A stretch of DNA of 64,000 nt, taken from the NCBI GenBank assembly GCA_022495005.1, contig JAGYXB010001997.1:682001-746000 (forward strand), written 5' to 3'. The translations under genes and the position numbers were made by a program. This document shows positions 1-11,140 of this stretch, in pieces. Within the stretch, counting starts at the first letter, position 1, and each line of letters starts with the position of its first letter. Origin of the DNA: Rhyacophila brunnea. Lineage: Eukaryota > Arthropoda > Insecta > Trichoptera > Rhyacophilidae. The notes under the pieces are model-generated. The model searched no databases. It was not told the origin of the DNA and saw only the letters and a list, made by a program, of their open reading frames with translations.

Positions 1-341
1 AAAAAAAATGGTAAAAAATATGGATACTAGTGTAAGCGAATACTTGGTAATATTATTGTAAATTTTTAATTTGAAGAAACAGTCTTCATCTATGGCAATG
101 GCGTAGGTATAAACAATGTGCTTAAATTTAACACTTCCCTTAATCTTGATTTCAATGAGCAATAAGTGTTACTTTTAATTTAACATCTCGACGTTTTAAT
201 CCCTCGACACAGCTATTATTTAGAAAACTCTTATTGAATTAATGATCATAATGCATTTTATTGGCACTTATCTATTTACAATTGTTATTTTGCTATAAAA
301 TTAGTTAGGTTAGGTATAAAGCTTTTATTAACTATCATAAA

Positions 342-735
342 TGTAGCAATCATACCACTCAGCATTACAAGGGTGGCATACTTTAATAATGTATGTTTTG
401 TTGTCAAAACAAAACAAAGTGACGGAAGCGATTGTCAGCATTTCCTCAATCATAACCTAGATCAATAGTGTATATTATGATTTGTTTAATTGCGACAACG
501 TCTCTTGGAATATATGGACTGAATTTGTATAAATAGCAAAGTCGATCACAACTCATCACGAGTCCGGTCACTCGACACAGTTAACCGTCATTCACTCGAG
601 TCCAGACTCGCGGTCCGATCAATCTCATCGGTACGTCCGTACCCACTATTATAACATCACTCTGTCGTCTTTATCATTGTATTTCTTTATTCTTATATCG
701 ATAAATAAACTCTTCTAATACTAATAATCTTCACC
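342..735 (+). mobile_element. Solo-LTR-like repeat
   Basis: This looks like a retrovirus-like long terminal repeat without an internal region. It begins near a TG, has a TATA-type box (TATAAATAG) at about 529 and a polyadenylation-type AATAAA near 703, the usual order in an LTR. A related copy lies inverted at 8145-8470; they share the stretch from the GGAAGCGATTGTCAGC-type block through GATCAATAGTGTATATTATG to the CACTCGACACAG block. No primer-binding site, gag or pol is visible next to either copy. The 3' border is not certain and I found no convincing target duplication. It could instead be another kind of repeat carrying a promoter. Confidence 0.35.
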
Positions 736-1596
736 CATCATCATCTCTATATTAAATATATTTTTTATATTTAAATATTAAATTTATATTTGGAAATATA
801 GATTTTTGGTAATATATAAAGGAGTTATGATTGCTACACAAATTCACGTACAATATATCTGTTTGGTATTTGGATCGTATTTGGGATAACCTTATTTCTT
901 GTGTACCTATCTGTATCTGGCAAATACCTAGGTACAATGATAATTTATACACGCATCACGTGACCTGCTCGCAAAACTACACAGGATAATGTAAATTTAC
1001 GATACGTGGTTATATTGATGTAAAACCACTATCATATTTTGAAACAATAGAAATTTCTCTATACACTGTCTTTAATTATGTTTTGCAATTATTTTAAAAT
1101 ACTATTTTTCAATTTGTTTATTCTTATTTCAAAAATTTAAAAAGCAACACAAATAAATGTCTTCAGCTAGTTTTAAACGATTATATTTATTTTATCAAAT
1201 ATGATTCTAGCATTTTTAAATATTTAGTTTATATTATTATGTAGAGTATAATTAACTAATTATAAAAAAAAAACTGAATTAGCTAAAGTATTATTAGTTT
1301 ACTTTGTAATTCGTAATATAACGTACGACGGTCTTGAAGGACTATCATTATTATATTTTATATAATAAAGCTGATAAGGAATCCAAGCTGTGAAAAATGC
1401 ATAGATACAAATAAGTATTATAATATATTTTGATTATTATCACGTACACTCAGACGGTAATATTAAATTTAAAACATTTGTGATATTTGATTATTTTTTA
1501 CTTTTTAGGAAAAAGATCATGAGAAATTGTTTATTGAACATTATTTCGACAGGTACACTTTCAAATTAAGTGATAATAAAATTATTTTCACATTTA
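736..1596. other. AT-rich stretch, no gene seen
   Basis: Short AT-rich runs and homopolymer tracts only. The one open frame of about 66 codons (752-952, minus) is AT-driven and looks like nothing known to me. Confidence 0.6.
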
Positions 1597-1698
1597 TTCT
1601 TCTTCTTTCGACACGCCCCAGTATTGGGGCATAAGGCTAGCACAAGTTCGCGTAACTTCCCTCGGTCTATCGCCAACTCTCGCGCCTCACGCCATGCC
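1597..1698 (-). mobile_element. LINE 3'-end fragment, family B
   Basis: On the minus strand this encodes the last part of a non-LTR retrotransposon reverse transcriptase, with REARELAIDRGK and RELVLALCPN readable in one frame, followed by a short GAAGAA-type tail. The same peptide family is found at 10865-11140, 18985-19160, 29150-29465 and, degraded, 57355-57490. Only about 30 codons remain, so it is a severely 5'-truncated copy, the usual result of target-primed reverse transcription. The GRPS...DLRAAGL...DRGKWR pattern in the fuller copies suggests an RTE-like lineage, which is my inference. Confidence 0.65.
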
Positions 1699-1959
1699 AA
1701 AAATTCAGTGTGTAGATTCTCATTTCTTGCTAGATATAAATATCTTTCTATATGACAGCAAAAACGGTGTTTTTCTATAGAAAATATTAATCTAATTTAA
1801 TCAAGAAATGTCCATTAGCAGAATGAAGATAGTAATCATCAGTTTAATTTAATATTTTACCGTTAATTCTTGATGTAAGGCCATAGTAATTAAATTAATT
1901 GAAATTGATTAACTGAAAGTGAACTCTAATTGAATTAAGTTTCCTATTTTTTCGAATTT
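1699..1959. other. AT-rich spacer
   Basis: Between the LINE fragment and the hammerhead-like repeat. Nothing recognisable beyond AATTAATTGA-type simple words. Confidence 0.5.
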
Positions 1960-2175
1960 CAGTCATTTATTGCAACCCACGATAGAACATAAATTAATTG
2001 TATTCATTGTCAGTGCTTATTTGCCATTGGTGAGTACGCATAGTGCCTGAAGATGCCGAAAGGCGAAATCCGTCTCCCAAAAATTGAATCAAATCAAATA
2101 GTACAAAACTTAAATCAGTTAGAATTGAAATTTAAATTCCACCAAGTACCCTCCACCCGTATCACTGAATGCCGG
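1960..2175 (+). repeat. Hammerhead-like repeat, copy A (possible Penelope-like remnant)
   Basis: One of four dispersed copies (others: 16145-16370 minus, 46515-46680 minus, 47227-47330 plus). Shared features are a GTCAGTG..TATTTGCCATTGG upstream block, then TGCCTGAAGATGCC (here 2044-2057), a GAAA tetraloop on a GCC/GGC stem, a second GAAA, and a downstream block reading TAGAAAACTTAAAT-like. The order CTGAAGA, stem-loop, GAAA, short stem, GTC resembles a minimal type I hammerhead ribozyme of the kind known from the terminal repeats of Penelope-like retroelements. One extra T sits between the CTGAAGA core and stem II, so self-cleavage is doubtful. No reverse transcriptase or GIY-YIG coding is visible nearby. 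Confidence 0.5.
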
Positions 2176-2470
2176 GAGGGATGGAGCCAAACTATAGATG
2201 AAGCTGTCAGATAGCCAAATCACCTGGGTTCCGATCCTCGGTTTTGAAGTTTCAACAAATAAGAGATGAGAAATCAAACCAATATCCGTTAATTGGTGCA
2301 CATTTAAATACTAAAACTTTCATAACAAAATGTGTACTCAACATTTTTTATAATAATATGTCATATTAAGTAATTTCACCAGCTACATAATATAATAATA
2401 AATACATTTTCCCAGTATCGCAACGTATATGAATAAGTGTTTAGATAGCTACATACAATACCACACCATA
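2176..2470. other. AT-rich spacer
   Basis: No gene or repeat boundary recognised. It contains a short mixed-composition patch (2150-2250) that may be the tail of the preceding repeat. Confidence 0.5.
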
Positions 2471-2473
2471 TTA

Positions 2474-3617
2474 TGGTACGTTTACATCTGACACTTATAC
2501 CATTATACTTATTTTATGTGTCGGACATAAAATTTCATTTACTGTTTACACCTGCATGGATCTGACATAAAATTCTGGTATACTTCTCGTTGAAATAAAG
2601 TCTCGACACTTTATTCAATGGCAACATTGGAAAAAAATATATGCGGTGTTTACATATGATATTTAAACTTCACTTATTACTTAATATAACTTAAACGACA
2701 CTTATTTTGTATACTTCTCAAAAACGTTGTCAGTTGTCAATATGGGAATGTTAAAAAAGAAAGCAGCGAGTGTTATTATTTTAGGTCTTTTGGCAACAAA
2801 AAGGAGGAAAAAATGGTCTAGATGGGTGTGGGAATGGATTCAGCGACGAGAAGAACTAGGTGCCTTCCGTTTAATGTCAGAGTTTAAAATCGAAGATCCA
2901 ACTCAATTTGTGAACTTTAGTTTGCAAGATTAGACCTTTTGCCAAAAAACAAGACACACAATTCAGAAATGCGTAGAAGAACGATTAACAGTAACATTGC
3001 GATATCTAGCACTTGATCGTCATTGCATATTCAATATAATATTATCGTACCTAATACGAGTGCAGGTGTGGGCCAAAATGAATTAGGTAATACCATTTGA
3101 AGCGCATTTTTCTTCACAGAGTGCATCAGAATTAATCGTATGTGCCGAGAACAAGCGATATTTTATTTTCGAACAAAATCCATAGAACACGGCACATCCG
3201 ATTTATTTCTCATTGTCTATGATTTTTGACAGATCGCTACAGTACATTTATTAACGTAAACCAACGTAAACGTTGGGCATACATTCATGGTGTACCTATG
3301 ATTATTGATTGTCCGTTGTTTTAGAAATATACATATGCAATTCACTAGGTACCTGTCAAACTACGAATATTGTGTCAGGTACTTGACATAAAAGTAGACG
3401 GTGGTCCAACTTCGGTGATATATCGCTCCAAGTTCGAACTTGTCGAAAACGCGGTGTTTACATTTGCGTAGGTATATAAGTAGATTGAATAAGTGGTAGG
3501 TGAGAGTCGACACACGCAAAATAAGTGGCAGATACAAATATACTTACTGTTTACACTTAAGTGAATATGGTGTCATACATAAATATGACGATATTAGTGT
3601 CAAATGTAAACGTACCA
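2474..3617 (+). mobile_element. PIF/Harbinger DNA transposon, degenerate but end-to-end
   Basis: The ends are inverted repeats beginning TGGTACGTTTACATYTGACA (2474-2493, and the complement ending at 3617). The element is flanked by the trinucleotide TTA on both sides (2471-2473 and 3618-3620), the target duplication typical of PIF/Harbinger. Inside lies a broken transposase start (2727-2933, continuing out of frame to about 3015). The total length of 1144 bp is far too short for an intact autonomous element of this superfamily, so the catalytic DDE part and the second (Myb-like) gene are missing. The rest, roughly 3020-3560, is unrecognisable filler. It is immobile unless acted on by a transposase encoded elsewhere. 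Confidence 0.8.
2727..3015 (+). pseudogene. PIF/Harbinger (HARBI1-like) transposase, N-terminal remnant
   Basis: The first 68 codons read through KKWSRWVWEWIQRREELGAF and then EFKIEDPTQFVNF, matching the conserved N-terminal pattern of HARBI1-like transposases (a W-rich stretch, RRE..GAF, then ED...F.N). The frame stops at 2931. Immediately downstream another frame reads KKQDTQFRNA and a third reads EERLTVTLRYLA, both standard continuations of this family, so there is a small deletion and at least one frameshift. The DDE catalytic residues are absent because the gene ends after about 95 codons of homology. The ATG at 2727 may not be the original start: a second in-frame ATG follows within seven codons. 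It lies inside the TIR-bounded element 2474-3617. Confidence 0.75.
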
Positions 3618-3620
3618 TTA

Positions 3621-4870
3621 GTGAAGATTTGAAACTGGCTGAATATATCGCATGCGGTTTTGTTCTGTGTACAGTTGTAAATCCAATTTGGTACAGTTGT
3701 TGGCAGTTAGCACCTAGGTCCTTGGACATAGTCTGCTATATCCTTACTTGGAGTAAGGCGTGGGACACGTCTATTACTAAGACCTTTCCATTATTATCGT
3801 TTGCGATGAGCAGGGATACAAAAATATTATATTAAATAATTTAGTAAAATGATATTGTATATATAATTATTAATACACGGCTTATACAATCTGATTCATA
3901 GTAATTTTCGTAATTACTTACTTAACTCTGTGTAGCTTCCAAGCATAGAACTGATTAATAAATAGAATCACGATAGGCTATATCTCAATACACTACATTT
4001 TTACGCAGGGTTGTGTGAGTGTCGTACGAAAATGCATCACACATTATAGACGTGAAATAGTTTGTGTTGCAACCTTCAAATATAGCAATATTGAATGAGC
4101 GTCAATGCATAAACCGAGAGCATTTGTCAGAACGAACGACAAGCGTATTTTTGACATGTGTTTAAGTTTATCCCACATTCTTCCACACACAAGACCGGTT
4201 GCCTGTTACTCCACACCCGTTAGGTATTTCAGTTCCTATTATTTATGTGTTCCCTGCTTCCAAGTATAAATAAAACACAGCATTATGTGACTGTGATAGG
4301 TTAACTGTGAAGTCGTGTACATATTGTGATATTAAATAAGCGACGTGTAGATCACTCTTGTAGCATCGATTCAGTATAAGGATGGGTCGACTACTACAAT
4401 GGAATGTGATAATTTATGGTTAAGATTAATAATATCGTGAACAAGCTGGCTTAGTCATCAACCTTTTTTGAGCTTTGAAGTATTTTTTTTTTAAATATAG
4501 TTGAACGATTCTTTTGCAGAATCATGTCATATTAATTAATTCAGGGGAAGTGCAATACAAAATCGACGTGTAAATCAGTGGGTAGTGACATACTTAGGCA
4601 ACGACACAACATGTAGCCCCTTTGTATTTTCAATCTAAAATTGTATCTAAATTTATTACATTGTATTGCTTCTAAATACTCGTACTAATAAGCAATCTAT
4701 CTATATTTACATCCTTAAACACGTATTGTTTGTTAGCGCTGCAGGCGAAAGATTTGTCATATCCATGAAAAGATTTATTTTGTTTAATTTTCCGCCTTCT
4801 AGCAACACACATATCCAAATAGTATATAATGCCTACACTTTTGACACACTGTTAGTTAATTATCTTAAGA
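3621..4870. other. No gene seen; weak promoter-like motif
   Basis: AT-rich sequence with a moderately mixed patch at 4120-4400. A TATAAATA box at 4265-4272 is followed by an AATAAA-like word, an arrangement that could be a decayed LTR or nothing. No second copy was noticed in the window. Confidence 0.4.
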
Positions 4871-4878
4871 GCATACTT

Positions 4879-6367
4879 CACTGAAACGGCAAATAATTTT
4901 CAACTATAGGTGCGACGAAATTTCGGACTCGCTGCCAATCGGAGAGCTGTGAACACGTCAATTTATTATGTGACGGCGTCGGGGGAATTTATTATTAAAT
5001 CGTGTAAAGATGACTAAAAAACGTTACCCATTTATTTGAAAGAGAAAAAGTGTCAATGAATATATTATCATTATTTCTAATAGAACACTAAACATAACAT
5101 TAAATGGACGCATGTTGAATTTTTATGACAAATTATGTTTTGTTCTACACGCGTTGTTTGTACACATTTTAAACCGTGCCCCAGCTGAAGTAAAGCCTTA
5201 ATATAGTAAAGTAGTTTGTAATTCATAAAACGAAAAGAAACTTAATATAATAATAAATTAATATGTTGATCGCCATCCCTCTCATTAGTCATATGATAGG
5301 GGTGAGTAGTAAGGGTTTATCTGGAGTGCGGTCAGCAGGCTCGGTCAGCGTGTGTGAGTGTATGTGATATTGCGTTAGTATGTGTGTGTGATTGCGAGAA
5401 TGTGTGAAATTGTTATCCCGTGAGCCTTAATTTTGAGAACGTGCTAACTTTACTAATGCCTATCAAGATAATTGTAATGCATAAATGTATTTTATAGTTA
5501 TTATTATATTTTGCCAAATTCACCTATTTGATTCAAATACTATAACAACATATTTTATTACAGGCTCTTTCGAGCTAGAATATATTTATTTAATGTCTGT
5601 CTAAAGATGTGTAGCACAATTATTTATGAATTGAATGGACCAATGGCGAAGGGTGGAGGTAGGCTATTAAGTTTCGGCATAAATAGTGCATACAACATTT
5701 TGTCAGTCATACTTATTTATTTTCATTGAACCTTTAAGACTACAATTTACAGATTGTATTAGTTAGTTTAAAAAAAAAACTCACAAAATTTAGTGTGCAC
5801 TATTTATAGCGGATCTTAACAGCCTACCTCCACCCTTCGCCACTGGAGTTGACATAGTGTAATGTAAAAAATAAATAAAGATACTAGCCTTACACAGCAC
5901 CACCCTCAGGGATTCGGTCTCCATTGTGCAATCTCCAAAATTGTTTCCACATATTAGTATTACTTAAGCTAAATATGTTTGTACATAATATACCCGCACT
6001 TAAGGCCATACCTCAATTGAGACACGGTCTAAAAAGATCGTCGCTAGACGATGCGCGGATTGCGGGTCGCGGGTGCAAATGAGGCATGCCAAACCAAATA
6101 TAATTTGTCTTATAAATCCAACATGTGTCCATTTAATGTTCTGTTTATTGTTTTATCAGTAACAATAATAATATATTCATTGACATGTTTTCTTTTTAAA
6201 GTAAATGGGTAACGTTTTAAGTCATCTTTACACGATTTAAGATTTATTACGGCCGTCGCCATCTCGAAGCAAAATGACGTGTTTCCAGCTCTACATTCTC
6301 TCTCCGAATGGGAGCGAGTGCAAAATGTCGTCGCGCCTATGGTTGAAAATTATTTGCCGTTTCACTG
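4879..6367. mobile_element. Long-TIR DNA element with nested insertion
   Basis: The two arms, about 4879-5135 and 6105-6367, are inverted copies of one another over about 250 bases, with small indels. The outer ends read CACTGAAACGGCAAATAATT on the left and the complement of CAGTGAAACGGCAAATAATT on the right. Shared inner landmarks include the AACGTTACCCATTTA block (about 5023 and 6206) and a block around TAAATGGACGCATGTT. CAGTG-type ends are common in hAT elements, but the eight bases on each side do not match, so the superfamily is undecided. The middle holds no transposase; it contains the 205-bp hAT-type element at 5641-5845, inserted later. Confidence 0.65.
5641..5845. mobile_element. 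hAT-type non-autonomous element (MITE), nested
   Basis: A 205-bp element with near-perfect inverted ends of about 30 bases, starting CAATGGCGAAGGGTGGAGG on the left and CAGTGGCGAAGGGTGGAGG on the right (complement). The flanks are GAATGGAC (5633-5640) and GAGTTGAC (5846-5853), an 8-bp duplication with two differences, which fits hAT. No coding capacity. It sits inside the older element 4879-6367. Confidence 0.75.
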
Positions 6368-8085
6368 GTGAATCACCTTAACGTATTTGGTATGAATGCT
6401 GTTGTGGTATAATAAAGTGTAGATCCAGACTAAAATGCCCACCTTATTTAAAAAAAAATGTAAGGAACATTTACTAAATTGTATTTACACGAAAACGATT
6501 TTTAATGCCCTCTCAATTCGGTCGCACTACGTATATACCTGGGACCTGTCCATGTATATATTATTTTATGAATAGATGGCTAAAAATCTGTGTTCGTCTC
6601 GATATCTTATTCTGCTAAAGCATTTACAATTTACAGTCTATATTGTCTATAATGGTATTACAAAATACATTATGGTATGTAGTTAAAAATACTATAACTG
6701 CAATGGAATTAGAGTGATTATTAATAATTATAAGACGGCGTTATTGAGAAACCCAGTACCTGTCAAAGGTTGTACAGTTAAAAATGATGATGATTGTTGT
6801 AGTAAAATGTAAATAACAATAATAATTAAATATGGTGGTTTTGAAGAAGTACCATTGATTTATAAAAACATTTTTTCAATATGTAATGCAGTACATTAGC
6901 TAGTAAAAGTCTATTCGGCGTTGTACCTACTAAAGCTCACCGCACAGTGCAGTAAAAGCGCAAACAATAAAAAAGCTCAATTTAAATACATCTTAATCGC
7001 CGGGGTGATTGCAAAACGGCTAGAGCATTAAATCCAGGCAGCTAGTTGTTGCCAAGGAGACGAAAGCGAACGGCTAATAGGTAATTCCATCTTACCGGAC
7101 TCTCGATCTAACTTTGCCACCCTCTTCCACCACAGTGCGCGCCTGTGCTTATAAAGCTCAATTCGTGAAAGTTTAAGAGCTTTCAAAAACGTATTTGAAA
7201 CTTTAAGCTGATATCAAGTATATCACTTAAGTTATGAAAATACTATGAGAAATGCTTTCATTGTGTGGATAATTATAATAGAACCCGTTTGTTAATAATA
7301 GATCTTACACTTCGGTCAACCCTTAGGATAGTTTTGTTCATCCACCATTTGCTTTAATCATTGAAGTATAAAATATCCTAAACTAATACGAGGTAGGTAA
7401 TATTATTTCATAAGATTAAAAAAAGTATTGTTCCATATTAATGATATCACAGATACTATGTATAGGTACCTACATTATATTATAAATACATTTAAATGGT
7501 AACATTTTTTGTATAATTTTATAAACTATGATATTAGGGCCATTTTAAATAAATATTGGGAAAATCATAATGGCCATTATCTTCAGAATATAGTGCTTAT
7601 ACATTATATAATCTGGCTTTTGTATTTAAACATACCTATACACATTTTATAAGATAAAGGAAACAACAGACTATTATTAAAAAGCAATTTAATTATTAGA
7701 TAAAATACTTAAATAAATTCATTATTTTCGTGTTACTGTCAACTATAGTTTACTAGCGGATGCAAGTTTTGACTAGTTACTTTTACTTCTTATTTTTTGT
7801 TGTGTTGATTTTTTGCTAATAAATTAGGATTTCGGTTTTAAATTTCCATTGAAGATTCATTACAGAAATATTAATATTCAATATATTCATTTTAATTACT
7901 TAAATGTGATTGTACTAATATCGTTTGATAAGCTGGTATTTATTTTATTTGTAGATGTTTTTGTCTTTAAATTAATTAATATAAATGTCTGTTTGTTGTA
8001 TATTAGAGAGAGAAGGTTGTAGTGGCTAGAGAATAAAAACCTCAAAAATATAAGTTTTAATGACAAATTGTATATGTGTGTTTGT
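6368..8085. other. No gene seen; mixed-composition patch at 6.9-7.2 kb
   Basis: Mostly AT-rich. The patch 6920-7170 is GC-richer and holds an X-box-like motif (7048-7061) and a TTATAAAG word at about 7150. No open frame there looks like protein. Confidence 0.5.
7048..7061 (+). promoter_or_regulatory. X-box-like (RFX site) motif
   Basis: GTTGCC, two bases, GGAGAC: this fits the RFX X-box pattern RYYRYY-N(1-3)-RRNRAC. It lies in a locally GC-richer patch about 90 bases upstream of a TTATAAAG word. A single 14-base match in 64 kb can occur by chance, and no gene is visible downstream. Confidence 0.2.
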
Positions 8086-8099
8086 GGGGGGGGGGGGGG
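8086..8099 (+). repeat. G14 homopolymer
   Basis: An uninterrupted run of 14 G in otherwise AT-rich DNA, preceded by a TGTGTG run. It borders the LTR-like repeat on its right. Confidence 0.9.
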
Positions 8100-8144
8100 T
8101 AAATTTACTGTTCAGATGCGTTGATGATCCGCACAATAGAAAAA

Positions 8145-8470
8145 TTAGAGGGAACGTTGACACGGATGTACTGATAATATTGAATATATTGTTGACTGTA
8201 TACGATTGACTGTGTCGAGTGACCGGGCTCGAGATGAATTGTGAGCCGAGTGATAGACTCGAGGTGAGTGGTGAGTTATTATGCTATTGCAAATATAATA
8301 TATATGCAAATGCAGTACATATATTTCAAGAGACATTGTCGCAATCAAACAAATCATAATATACACTATTGATCTAAGTTATGATTGAGGAAATTGCTGA
8401 CAATTGCTTCCGCTACATTAGTTTTGACAACAAAACATACATCTTAAAGTGTGTCTTAATATGCGTTACT
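8145..8470 (-). mobile_element. LTR-like repeat, second copy, inverted
   Basis: Reverse-complement relative of 342-735. Shared blocks include the one corresponding to TGATCAATAGTGTATATTAT (near 8360 as complement), a TGTCTCTTGAAATATAT-like block and CACTCGACACAG (8210-8222 as complement). Many substitutions separate the copies, so they are old. No internal retroelement region lies beside it. Confidence 0.35.
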
Positions 8471-9115
8471 AGTTGAGAACGTCCCTCTGAGTAAAACGAA
8501 ATTATTTTAATTAATAATATACTTATTAATATAATATTTTGTTCAAGTATTGAATAAATAAAGTCAGAGTTTTAAATAAAAATAAATATAACTCAGTTTT
8601 CATGAATTAGCCTACCCTCTCGTAGACTTGAAAATCTCTCGTACATATGTGGCTCCTCCTAAGTAATACGAGGTATGGATATTAATTTAGATTTCTCATG
8701 TTTGGAAGACGTCTACTTCGGTCGCCCATTGTCGATTGTTCAGGGTTGCCGTATTACAAAATACATAATTAATAACTCAATTAATTAATGATAATCCCAA
8801 ATAAAAAATAAAATAAATATGTTGCCAGTCCGTGTTTTTTTCACAACATATCAATTTTCTAGCATCCCTTTATTAATTTTTAACATAATATAAACTTGAG
8901 AAGTTTTCTGTGCATTGCGTGAATGTGAATTGATCAATAAAGTGAAAATCATCAACGTGCAGGACATTAAATTTAATTAAGTCTTGGATATAGTACTAAA
9001 TTTGATTTAGTATGTACTTATACTACTGTATATAGATTTACATTCTAAACATGGAAATATTAAAAACAGGTACTAACCTGACGTCCATGACGTCGGTTAG
9101 TAATATACCAAAGTA
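8471..9115. other. AT-rich stretch with one hairpin
   Basis: No gene seen. The only structure is an imperfect hairpin at 9071-9103, described separately. Confidence 0.5.
9071..9103. repeat. Hairpin with ACGTC centre
   Basis: ACTAACC and GACGTC pair with GACGTC and GGTTAGT around a CAT loop, leaving a single-base bulge. It is a local inverted repeat of about 13 base pairs and may be a remnant of a palindromic insertion. Confidence 0.6.
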
Positions 9116-9119
9116 ATTA

Positions 9120-9330
9120 ATACCTACTTTGATTTAAAAATACTAAAGCCGATTGCCGATAGTAACTGAATTTGAAAAACGCTTCAGAAAGTATTGTAAG
9201 AGCCATTAATTAAAATTTGTCGCAATTAAATAGGATACTTATAGCATTGTAGTCGATGTGCGTAGGCGCGAATCCCGAGAGACGCAGGTTCGATTTCTGA
9301 TATTGGTTATATTATTGTCTCGGAAGTGTC
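9120..9330 (+). repeat. tRNA-like foldback family, partial copy
   Basis: The GTCGCAATTAAATAGGA word (9219-9235) followed by a tRNA-like block with a B-box-like GGTTCGATTTC (9288-9298) matches the 5' half of the family whose fuller copies lie at 53848-54510 and 57545-57957. The region before it (9120-9200) resembles the family's internal spacer (GATTTAAA..ACTAAAGCCGAT). The right arm is missing. Confidence 0.5.
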
Positions 9331-10080
9331 TTCAAAATTATGTGTTATATGTATATTATGTTCAATGATATCTTTCTAATGAAGCGATATCATCGTCTGA
9401 TTCGTGGAAAGCCGCTAATACTCTAGTTAAAAAAGTTAATATTAAAAGTGGTTTTCGTATTAGTTTCTTAACTCGCCGCCCATTAAAATGTTCCACCCCT
9501 ATGCAACATATGACCTGCCTACCCACACGGGACGTCACTGTCTGTAAGGCATGTTACAAAGATGGTCAATTAGCATTTGAAGAATTTTAAGCACCTCGGA
9601 TAGCATGGTTATTAGAATAAATTAGTCATAGACAAATCGAAAATCGATAATAACAGTTACATGGACAATATAATTGCAAATTATACAAAATTTGTGATTA
9701 AAAATCCCACAAGGCCTAACTTTTTCACTGGTATATTTTCAATATATATCTTAAAGGTTTTTTTAAATTATGTATTTTCAATTAATATAACATCGTTATT
9801 CTTGCAAATTGATTGCCTCCCTATTAATATTATAACATAACATGTAAGTATAGTATTACCAATAATCTCAACAGCACATTCTAGCCGAATAATAATGCCT
9901 AGCAACTTGGCTTAGACCATCTGTGGTATTCTAAATACAATCTTCCACATACTCTCACCCTCGCACCTCTAATAATTTCAACCTACCCTCTCTGTACTTA
10001 CTTCTTGACATCGATGTATATAATTTCTATATTCAAGTTTTTACCCTATAGGTAAGTTTATATTATTATTATAAAAAATA
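9331..10080. other. No gene seen
   Basis: AT-rich, with one mixed patch at 9470-9550. No repeat partner was found in the window. Confidence 0.5.
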
Positions 10081-10086
10081 TTTTTT

Positions 10087-10593
10087 GAAGTTATACTTCT
10101 TTTGGCGCGTTTGGGAACTCAGATCAGAGTGTATTTTTGGCGTGTGACATGTAACACATGATTTATTTTTTCACACGAAAAAAAACGCACTCGATTGGAT
10201 TCGAACCACCTATTGTTCGGTTATCAGCCGTTTTCTTTCTTCTTCTTTGCGCCACGGTATGGTACTGTAAACGCGACGATTATACAGTATAATATCATAG
10301 TTTAGAATTGTTCCGTTGCCTAGGCAGCGAATTTATTATTGTCGGCCATTTGCAATTCCTTACGTAAACAAACGATTAAACGTCGTTTAAGAGTGACAGT
10401 TGGTACTTTAAAATAAAAACAACGAGAAATCATTATATAATTTAGTAATATAAGTTAAAGTGTATAGAAATAAACCAACGGCGTTCCAATAAGCGGTCCT
10501 TTTTCTTTAGTGTATAATTTAACAAGATAATTAAGAGCTAGTCAAAGAATCTAGTTTATCACAAGTTTTGTTACGCCAAAAAAGTATAACTTC
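10087..10593. mobile_element. TIR element, GAAGTTATACTT family
   Basis: Left end GAAGTTATACTTCTTTTGGC (10087-10106) and right end the complement of GAAGTTATACTTTTTTGGCG, ending at 10593, give a 507-bp element. The subterminal words CAGATCAGAGTGTATTTTTG and GGCGTGTGAC also occur as complements at 45391-45516 and 52806-52935, so this is a family. Inside, on the minus strand, lies a B-box-like GGTTCGAATCC (near 10200), as in a tRNA 3' half. No coding sequence and no clear target duplication, so the superfamily is unknown. Confidence 0.55.
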
Positions 10594-10624
10594 TAACGCG
10601 CGTACATAAGTACACACACCGATT

Positions 10625-10850
10625 TTTTTTTTATTCAACGAATAATCTACAAGATTTACGAATGATGCATAATTTGAAAACACATCAGAGGAATATAATT
10701 ATACAACATCTAAAGAAAATCTTTTTGATAAAAATAAGACGCCTAGCGGGACTTGAATTCGCGTTCACTGGATTCGCGCCAATGTGCACTACCGCAATTT
10801 GTGAAAACTCCTAGTTAATTTCGTTGTTATTAGATAATAAGCACATATTT
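10625..10850 (-). repeat. tRNA-like foldback family, one arm
   Basis: Starts with the family terminus TTTATTCAACGAATAATC and runs through CACATCAGAGG to a tRNA-like block in minus orientation (about 10737-10800, with GCGGGACTTGAATTCGC as the complement of the T arm), then TAATTTCGTTG. Only one arm is present. Copies elsewhere show this arm can occur as part of a palindrome. Confidence 0.6.
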
Positions 10851-10864
10851 TAGTTGGTAGGCAC

Positions 10865-11140
10865 TACTACTCGTAGTTATATAGACACGGCAGCTCTCGG
10901 TGATTAAAGTAATCACGGAGAGACGCTTCACGTGACTGGGACATGTGTCATGAGAGTACGACACTCCATACCCTTGTGGCACAATTTCAAGGGTACCGTT
11001 GCCATGGCGGACCCTCTCTCACCCTGCAGCGGTGCTACAAAAGCAATCTACGCGCTGCATGTCTCGCATGGTGGAAGGTGCTAGATTTGTTGATGGATCG
11101 ATATAAATGGCGCGACCTTGTACTTGACAGGGTGAATTAA
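10865..11140 (+). mobile_element. LINE 3'-end fragment, family B (pseudogene)
   Basis: C-terminal end of a non-LTR reverse transcriptase: ESTTLHTLVAQFQGYRC, GPSLTLQRCYKSNLRAA and MDRYKWRDLVL are readable in one open frame (10943-11140). Compared with sister copies (GRPSLNLQQCYRSDLRAAGL), several conserved residues are replaced, so it is not functional. The region before 10943 aligns with the 29150 copy at DNA level but is broken by stops. No catalytic RT motif (YXDD) is included. It lies next to a foldback repeat on the opposite strand. Confidence 0.65.

Noticed and set aside
3500..3835. 111-codon plus-strand open frame
   Set aside because: It crosses the right end of the PIF/Harbinger element into flanking DNA, with no family resemblance.
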